Assembly (NCBI GenBank): GCA_905201685.1
Contig: CAJKOW010000039.1
Span: 1 to 18,443, forward strand
DNA length: 18,443 bases
Source of the DNA: an uncultured Bacteroides sp.
Lineage (GTDB): Bacteria; Bacteroidota; Bacteroidia; Bacteroidales; Bacteroidaceae
Direction: 5' to 3'
The notes below the pieces were generated by a model. That model was not told the origin of the DNA. It did no database searches and was given only the letters and a program-made list of their open reading frames with translations. Made by a program: the position numbers and the translations under genes. Below, piece by piece: positions 13,964-18,443 of the stretch. Numbering within the stretch: position 1 is the stretch's first letter; each line of letters starts with the position of its first letter.

Positions 13964-14869
13964 ATGGTACAAGATAAATACATCCGCTTCGACTGGGCCA
14001 TGAAACGCATGCTGCGCGACAAGGCCAACTTTGTGGTGCTGGAAGGCTTGCTGACGGTGTTGCTGGAACGGAAAATCACCATTCTGGAAATACTCGAAAG
14101 CGAAGCCAACCAGACAGACTATGACGACAAGTTCAACCGCGTGGATATCAAAGCCAAGGAAGAGAATGGCGACATCATCATCGTTGAGATTCAGAACACG
14201 CGTGAATTGTATTATCTGGAGCGTGTATTGTATGGTGTATCGAAAGCCATTACGGAACACATCTCTTTGGGAAATTCGTATGCGGAGGTGAAGAAGGTGT
14301 ATTCCATCAGCATCCTCTATTTCGACATTGGCAAGGGCAGCGACTACCTGTATCACGGAGTGACCAACTTTGTCGGTGTGCACACGGGCGACGAGCTCAG
14401 CATCTCGGCCAAGCAGGAAGGAGCCATCATACGCAAAATGCCACGCGAAGTGTTTCCCGAATACTATCTGATAAGAGTTAACGAGTTCAATCAGGTAGCC
14501 AAGACGCCGTTGGAGGAATGGATTTCGTACCTGAAAAGCGGTGAAATCAGGCCCGATACCACCGCACCGGGATTGGCGGAGGCACGAGAGAAACTGAAGT
14601 ATTACAACATGTCGCCCAAAGAACGCCACGTGTATGACGAACACATCAATGCCGTGATGATACAGAACGATGTGCTGGACACCGCCAAGTTGGAAGGGCG
14701 AGCAGAGGGACGGGCTGAAGGTAGAGCGGAAGGTCGTGCAGAAGGACTTGCAGAAGGCCGTGCGGAAGAGAGGAAAGAACTGGCACGCAAGTTCAAGCAA
14801 GGCGGTGTTTCGGTGGAACTGATAGCCCAAAGTACAGGATTGAGTGTAGAAGAGATTTCTGCACTGTAA
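13964..14869 (+). CDS. Rpn/PD-(D/E)XK nuclease family transposase-like protein
   Basis: 301 aa. The N-terminal 200 residues fit the PD-(D/E)XK nuclease family often annotated as Rpn or putative transposase: a catalytic set D61 (RVDIKAK), E75 and Q77 (IIIVEIQN), preceded by FDWAMKRMLRD and YDDKFN, both usual for the family. Residues 244-267 are six EGRA-type tetrapeptides (one EGLA), giving a charged helix, followed by ERKELARKFKQGGVSVELI and GLSVEEISAL, a small helical tail that resembles a helix-turn-helix. Family members promote recombination or act as toxic nucleases; E. coli Rpn proteins have been linked to phage defence. The gene has its own promoter and lies 23 bases before the methyltransferase gene, with which it may be co-transcribed. 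It is full length with an intact active site. No terminal inverted repeats of an IS were found around it. Confidence 0.82.
   Translation: MVQDKYIRFDWAMKRMLRDKANFVVLEGLLTVLLERKITILEILESEANQTDYDDKFNRVDIKAKEENGDIIIVEIQNTRELYYLERVLYGVSKAITEHISLGNSYAEVKKVYSISILYFDIGKGSDYLYHGVTNFVGVHTGDELSISAKQEGAIIRKMPREVFPEYYLIRVNEFNQVAKTPLEEWISYLKSGEIRPDTTAPGLAEAREKLKYYNMSPKERHVYDEHINAVMIQNDVLDTAKLEGRAEGRAEGRAEGRAEGLAEGRAEERKELARKFKQGGVSVELIAQSTGLSVEEISAL
14693..14764 (+). repeat. Six in-frame 12-bp repeats coding EGRA
   Basis: Six 12-base units (gaaggNcgNgcN) inside the nuclease gene code EGRA x4, EGLA, EGRA. Unit gain or loss keeps the frame, so the helix length may vary among strains. Confidence 0.8.
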
Positions 14870-14892
14870 AAAGATAAGATTGGAGATTCGAC

Positions 14893-16401
14893 ATGCAATT
14901 ACCCCCTTTATTTACCGAATATACCCGTGCCCTGCTGGGCGAGGAAGAATACAACCGTCTGGCTGCCGCTCTTGTAGAGGCGGAGCAGCCGGTCAGCATC
15001 CGGCTGAATGCCCGGAAATGTACTGATCCTTCTTTGTGCATTTCTCATCCTTCATCGGACAGGGTGCCTTGGGCTGAGTGTGGATTCTATTTGGAACAGC
15101 GTCCGGCGTTTACTTTCGATCCGCTGTTTCATGCCGGGTGCTACTATGTGCAGGAAGCGTCGTCGATGTTTGTGGAGCAGGCTTTGAAGCGTTATCTGCC
15201 CGGCGGACCGCTGGTTGCTCTTGACTTGTGTGCCGCGCCGGGCGGTAAGTCAACCCACGTACGCAGCCTGTTGCCGGACGGCAGTTTGCTGGTGGCCAAC
15301 GAGGTGATGCGCAACCGTGCCCAGATACTGGCCGAGAATCTGACTAAGTGGGGGCATGCGGACGTGGTGGTGACGAACAGCGATCCTTCGGACTTCACTC
15401 AGTTGGAACGCTGCTTCGATTTCATACTGACCGATGTGCCCTGTTCGGGCGAAGGTATGTTCCGCAAGGACGAGACTGCCATCAGCGAATGGAGTGCGGA
15501 GAATGTAGAAATCTGCTGGCAGCGTCAGCGGCGCATCCTGACGGACATCTGGCCTTGCCTGAAGCCGGGCGGGCTGTTGGTATATAGCACCTGTACCTAT
15601 AATACGAAAGAGAACGAAGAAAATGTGCGTTGGCTGTGTCGGGAGTTAGGAGCCGAAGTGTTGCCGATCGACGTACCTGCCGACTGGGGAATCACCGGCA
15701 ATCTGCTGGCGGGAGAAGATTTCCCGGTCTATCGCTTCCTGCCACATAAGACGAAGGGGGAAGGATTCTTCTTGGCCGCTTTGCGCAAGGCGGGTAGTGA
15801 AGAGGAGTCGGAGGACGATGGTCTGCCAGAGGCTCGGATGGAACAACGGACAAACGTGGATCGGCAGTCATCGGGCAGACAGTGCGGGAAGAAAGGAAAC
15901 GCCGGAAAGACTACTTCGGCATCGGCTTTCGGAAAAGAACAACTGGCCATGGTGCAAGGCTGGCTATGCGATGCGGAAGATTATACCTTGCTACCTGAGG
16001 GGCAGATGCTGACTGCTTTTCGTACGACGTGGCTGCCTTTGCTGGCTGCCTTGAAACAGCATGTCAGGGTGATACAGGCCGGTGTGGAGCTGGCCGGGAC
16101 GAAGGGAAAGGACTGCATTCCCGCCCATGCGCTGGCCATGAGCAGGCTGCTACGGCGTGATGCTTTTGCCTGTGAGGAAGTGGACTATCCTACTGCCATA
16201 GCCTATTTACGCAAAGAGGCTGTGACCCTGTCGGACACAGCCCCTCGCGGTTTTGTACTTCTTACGTATCGTGGTTTCCCTCTCGGCTTTGTGAAAAACA
16301 TCGGCAACCGCGCCAATAACCTCTATCCGCAGGAATGGCGCATCCGAAGCAGTTATGTGCCGAGGAACCGGAAATCTTGGGAAATGAAGAATGATGAATG
16401 A
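14893..16401 (+). CDS. RsmF-like 16S rRNA cytosine-C5 methyltransferase
   Basis: 502 aa, NOL1/NOP2/Sun family, S-adenosylmethionine dependent, methylating cytosine in rRNA. Motif I is LDLCAAPGGKSTH (C113, G117, G118, K119) for SAM binding; motif IV is DVPCSGEGMFRKD (C184, needed for product release); motif VI is YSTCTYNTKENEENV with C234 as the nucleophile. The N-terminal RNA-binding part includes QPVSIRLNARK. A hydrophilic linker (about residues 298-345, acidic then basic) leads to the C-terminal domain, ending with GFPLGFVKNIGNRANNLYPQEWRIRS, the PUA-like end of RsmF proteins. GGAG lies 7 bases before ATG. The last residues, EMKNDE, are coded by a repeat described below. RsmF versus a tRNA-specific paralogue cannot be decided by eye. 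Confidence 0.88.
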   Translation: MQLPPLFTEYTRALLGEEEYNRLAAALVEAEQPVSIRLNARKCTDPSLCISHPSSDRVPWAECGFYLEQRPAFTFDPLFHAGCYYVQEASSMFVEQALKRYLPGGPLVALDLCAAPGGKSTHVRSLLPDGSLLVANEVMRNRAQILAENLTKWGHADVVVTNSDPSDFTQLERCFDFILTDVPCSGEGMFRKDETAISEWSAENVEICWQRQRRILTDIWPCLKPGGLLVYSTCTYNTKENEENVRWLCRELGAEVLPIDVPADWGITGNLLAGEDFPVYRFLPHKTKGEGFFLAALRKAGSEEESEDDGLPEARMEQRTNVDRQSSGRQCGKKGNAGKTTSASAFGKEQLAMVQGWLCDAEDYTLLPEGQMLTAFRTTWLPLLAALKQHVRVIQAGVELAGTKGKDCIPAHALAMSRLLRRDAFACEEVDYPTAIAYLRKEAVTLSDTAPRGFVLLTYRGFPLGFVKNIGNRANNLYPQEWRIRSSYVPRNRKSWEMKNDE

Positions 16402-16450
16402 AGAATTTTTTCTTTTTCCATTCTTCATTCTCCATTTTCCATTCTTCATT
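16396..16450. terminator. Hairpin and direct repeats between convergent genes
   Basis: GAATGAAGAAT (16396-16406) pairs with ATTCTTCATTC (16420-16430), 11 perfect pairs, with a T-rich loop; it begins inside the stop codon region of the methyltransferase gene. TTCCATTCTTCATT occurs twice (16416-16429 and 16437-16450) with a 21-base period. This may end transcription from both sides, but no T run follows the stem on the plus strand, so the terminator role is uncertain. Confidence 0.45.
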
Positions 16451-16452
16451 AT

Positions 16453-17733
16453 TTAAAGCCTGCTCTTGTATATCTTAGCCATTGCCTTCTGGTACTGGTT
16501 TTCTAATTGCAGCAGATTGGTCTGGCTCTGATAGACAACCGATACTTCCACAAAATATTCTATCATGCTGATCTGTCCACCTTCGAGTGCCTGGCGCAGC
16601 AAGCGCAGGTCTTGTTGGCGGCCTAAGGTTTCGTTGTATTCGCGGATGGAGGTTTGCAGACCGGAAGCTTCTTCGTAGAGTTGCCACAGTGCGGCAGAAG
16701 CGTTGAGGCGGGCGTTCTCCTTCTGATAGTCGATGCTTTGCAGTTGCGAGCGTGCCATCTTTACCTTTCCGTGGTTCTGGAAAATAGGGAAGGAAAAGCC
16801 AACGACGATGCCGTTGAGCGGGTGTCGGCTCTCGGTGTTGCGTCGGTAACCCACTTCCAGTCCCGGCAGCCAGCCCTGGCGGCTGACTGACAGTTGCCGG
16901 CGTGCGGCTTCGCTGTCGTTCTGCAAGGCAAGCAGGGTGGGGTCGGAAGCCAGCAGCTCGTCACACAAGGAAGCAAAGTCGGTCGGCAGCGGCATGTCGG
17001 GATATTCGGTCAGACCCAGGTTGAGTGCATGGGGCGCAACAGGTCCTTCGGCCAGCGGACGACCGGGCACGAGAGACTGGTTGCCGTTGAGGGCGGTCAG
17101 TTCGCGCAGTTTGTTGTCCAAGGCTGTGCGGTTCATGCGGGCTTCGGTGCGTACGTTCAGCAGTTCCAAGTTGATTTTGTTGGTTTCTATGGAACTGGCA
17201 TCGCCTGTTTCCAAGCGTTGTTTATAGAATGCAGCCAGTTCTTCGGCGTTCTTCAGGCGTTCGTCGAGGAGGGATTGCTGGCGTGTCAGCATGATGATGT
17301 CGAGGCAGATCTCCTGTGCCTGCAGCAGAATGTCCTGGCGCAGGGCAAGGGCTTGCGCGTCGAGCGACTGGGCCTTGTAGCGGTTCATGCGTGCACGGGT
17401 GACGTAGAGCGACGGAAAGTCGAAGCTTTGGGTGATGACTAATTCACCGGCAGTAATGTTTTTGTCGTCCGAGTCCCACAGGTGAGCGTACGACAGGGTA
17501 GGGTCGGCCAGGTTGTTGCCGCTCCGGTTCTCCAATTTCTGGGCGTTCACGTTTTGGGTATTGGCTTGCAACTGCCGGTTGTTCTGCTCTATTTGGGTAA
17601 GGATAGCAGACAGGGCTTCACCTCCTGCTCCTCTTTCAAGACGGGAAGTGGAGGTAGCGGATGATACTTGCTCCTGAGCTGTTGAGGCGAGGGGGAGCAG
17701 GGTTAACGCAAATATAAAGAATAGATGTTTCAT
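16453..17733 (-). CDS. TolC-family outer membrane efflux channel (CusC/CzcC-like)
   Basis: 426 aa. Signal peptide MKHLFFIFALTLLPLASTA, cleavage before Q20; no lipobox, unlike many CusC proteins. The rest is two long-helix repeats typical of the outer membrane efflux protein family (IEQNNRQLQANTQNVNAQ; DPTLSYAH; ETNKINLELLNVRTEARMN; GLEVGYRRNTESRHPLNGI; MIEYFVEVSVVYQSQTNLL). It forms the exit duct of a tripartite pump with an RND transporter, whose gene lies just upstream on the same strand. Residues about 28-42 (STSRLERGAGGEALS), between the signal peptide and the first helix, are coded by a degenerate copy of the repeat found 100 bases upstream. No membrane fusion protein gene is in the window. 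Confidence 0.88.
   Translation of the reverse strand: MKHLFFIFALTLLPLASTAQEQVSSATSTSRLERGAGGEALSAILTQIEQNNRQLQANTQNVNAQKLENRSGNNLADPTLSYAHLWDSDDKNITAGELVITQSFDFPSLYVTRARMNRYKAQSLDAQALALRQDILLQAQEICLDIIMLTRQQSLLDERLKNAEELAAFYKQRLETGDASSIETNKINLELLNVRTEARMNRTALDNKLRELTALNGNQSLVPGRPLAEGPVAPHALNLGLTEYPDMPLPTDFASLCDELLASDPTLLALQNDSEAARRQLSVSRQGWLPGLEVGYRRNTESRHPLNGIVVGFSFPIFQNHGKVKMARSQLQSIDYQKENARLNASAALWQLYEEASGLQTSIREYNETLGRQQDLRLLRQALEGGQISMIEYFVEVSVVYQSQTNLLQLENQYQKAMAKIYKSRL
17612..17654. repeat. Repeat copy inside the TolC-family gene
   Basis: On the plus strand, GGCTTCACCTCCTGCTCCTC and what follows match 17742-17785 (GGCCTCACCCCCGGCCCCTC …) at about 21 of the first 27 positions, mostly with C/T differences, then realign at GGGAAGTGG after a small gap. 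It is read in frame as SRLERGAGGEALS by the channel gene. Confidence 0.6.
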
Positions 17734-17741
17734 AGGCTGTA

Positions 17742-17785
17742 GGCCTCACCCCCGGCCCCTCTCCCAAGGAGAGGGGGGAAGTGGG
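17742..17785. repeat. Palindromic repeat just upstream of the TolC-family start
   Basis: It contains CCCCTCTCC (17756-17764) pairing with GGAGAGGGG (17768-17776), 9 perfect pairs and a 3-base loop. It lies 9 bases upstream of the ATG at 17733 on the minus strand, so the hairpin would form in the mRNA leader right before the start codon. The same phrase is common in intergenic repeats of many bacteria. Confidence 0.65.
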
Positions 17786-17866
17786 CGTGATGTTTTAATT
17801 TAGTTATTGGTTTTAATCTCATTATGGTTTTCTCTGAGGGTGTGTCAAAAACAAAGGTTTCTGAAA

Positions 17867-17999
17867 CTCTCCTCCTTCTGGAAGGAGGAGTCCCCGAAGG
17901 GGGAGGTGGTAGGTGAAAACATAAAGTGCAAATATACAGCGTGTTGTAAGACCTACCACCCCGCCCGTTGGGCACCCCTCCTTCCAGAAGGAGGGGAGG
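17867..17999. repeat. Large 48-bp inverted repeat (MITE-like palindrome)
   Basis: The left arm 17867-17914 (with CTCCTTCTGGAAGGAGGAG, itself a hairpin) and the right arm 17951-17999 (with CTCCTTCCAGAAGGAG) are near-perfect reverse complements, ending inward in GGTGGTAGGT / ACCTACCACC. The spacer is 36 bases. It fills most of the gap between the RND and channel genes. No transposase frame is present. Confidence 0.75.
17929..17936 (-). promoter_or_regulatory. Possible -7 box TATATTTG for the channel gene
   Basis: On the minus strand the spacer of the inverted repeat reads CTGTATATTTGCACT, an exact TAnnTTTG match facing the channel gene; transcription would start near 17922, about 190 bases before ATG 17733. 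No TTTG is found at the -33 position, so this is a partial match. Confidence 0.4.
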
Positions 18000-18046
18000 C
18001 AGATACTATAACTAAGTTTCTACATACCCCTTGTGGTTGAGGCACC

Positions 18047-18443
18047 TCATTCCCCTTTTTCATTGGACGAGGGAGTTAAGTTAAGACCCTTTTTCTGGTG
18101 CATCATCAGATAGACTATCGGGATGATGAAACCGTTGAGGAACGTCGAGGTCAGCAGACCGCCCAGGATGACTTTGGCCATCGGGCTTTGTATCTCGTTA
18201 CCTGGCAGGTCGCCGCCCAATGCCAGCGGGATGAGTGCAAGGGCACTGCTGAGGGCGGTCATCAGAATGGGGTTCAGACGGTCGAGCGAACCGCGCAGGA
18301 CACTGTCGTAGATGCCGTAGCCTTCTTCGCGTTGCAGGTGGTTGTAGTGGCTGATGAGCAACATGCCGTTTCGGGTAGCGATGCCGAACAGCGAGATGAA
18401 GCCGATGATGGCGGGGATGCTCACTTCGCCTGTGGTCAGCAAC
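18047..18443 (-). CDS. RND efflux pump, CusA/CzcA-like, C-terminal end (partial)
   Basis: The gene enters from beyond the right edge; 131-132 C-terminal residues are visible. GFISLFGIATRNGMLLISHY, followed by HLQREEG, is the hallmark of heavy-metal RND pumps (CusA/CzcA), and LNPILMTALSSALALIPLAL and the PMAKVILGGLLTSTFLNGF stretch are the last transmembrane helices of the second half. It ends with a short polar tail. These inner-membrane proton antiporters drive export through a periplasmic adaptor and an outer channel; the channel gene follows 313 bases downstream. The substrate (copper, silver, zinc, cobalt or other) cannot be told from this part. The N-terminal two thirds are outside the window. 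Confidence 0.9.
   Translation of the reverse strand, partial: LLTTGEVSIPAIIGFISLFGIATRNGMLLISHYNHLQREEGYGIYDSVLRGSLDRLNPILMTALSSALALIPLALGGDLPGNEIQSPMAKVILGGLLTSTFLNGFIIPIVYLMMHQKKGLNLTPSSNEKGE

Noticed and set aside
13931..14830. 299-codon minus-strand open frame opposite the nuclease gene
   Set aside because: Shadow frame; the forward protein has the conserved D-E-x-Q nuclease residues and its own promoter.
13964..14869. Nuclease gene as a complete insertion sequence
   Set aside because: No flanking terminal inverted repeats or target duplication were found, and the PD-(D/E)XK family is not a classic IS transposase.
17730..17975. 81-codon minus-strand frame leading into the channel gene start
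   Set aside because: Made wholly of palindromic repeat sequence; useful only because it shows the GRGAGGEA peptide of the repeat.

Overview
The window looks like a Bacteroidales chromosome, most likely Bacteroides or Phocaeicola. The reasons are a complete type V (FimA/Mfa1-like) pilus operon with DUF3575, DUF3868 and DUF5106 family proteins, TAnnTTTG-type promoter boxes, weak Shine-Dalgarno sites before most genes, and several families of palindromic intergenic repeats of the kind these genomes carry. No tRNA, rRNA, integrase, transposase of a classic IS, or CRISPR array was seen.

Layout. 1-967 has no convincing gene; it holds a GGTGAAACAT inverted repeat, a 22-bp tandem array (505-658) and a repeat-like block ending in two hairpins (about 690-922). 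968-13216 is one rightward, tightly spaced run of eight genes: a DUF3575 barrel-like protein, a DUF3868/OmpA-like/TPR protein, an Mfa1/FimA-type major fimbrillin, a FimB/Mfa2-type anchor or terminator lipoprotein, three further lipoprotein subunits (484, 809 and 996 aa; accessory or tip candidates) and a DUF5106-thioredoxin-like lipoprotein. 13217-13963 is a second repeat-rich gap with a candidate small RNA ending in a strong terminator, an imperfect 28-bp inverted repeat, three 22-bp palindromic tandem units, a good Bacteroides promoter and thirteen copies of an 8-bp repeat. Then come a PD-(D/E)XK Rpn/transposase-like nuclease gene (13964-14869) and an RsmF-like rRNA m5C methyltransferase (14893-16401). 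Leftward, converging on these, are a TolC-family outer membrane channel (16453-17733) and the 3' end of a CusA/CzcA-like RND pump (18047 to the window edge), with large palindromic repeats between them.

How it works together. The pilus genes make subunits that are exported as lipoproteins, cut at a conserved T-[R/K]-[A/S] site and polymerised by donor strand exchange on the outer surface. The FimB/Mfa2 protein probably ends and anchors the fibre. The big C-terminal extensions of the last two subunits suggest adhesive tips. DUF3575 and OmpA/TPR proteins are candidates for an envelope-spanning assembly or anchoring device, and the thioredoxin-like lipoprotein for redox control of subunit cysteines. 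Base composition changes abruptly between and inside the subunit genes, which suggests that pilin modules are exchanged between strains. The least explained signals are the candidate RNA at 13351-13490, the hairpin series between the major pilin and its anchor, and the repeat-derived peptide inside the TolC protein.
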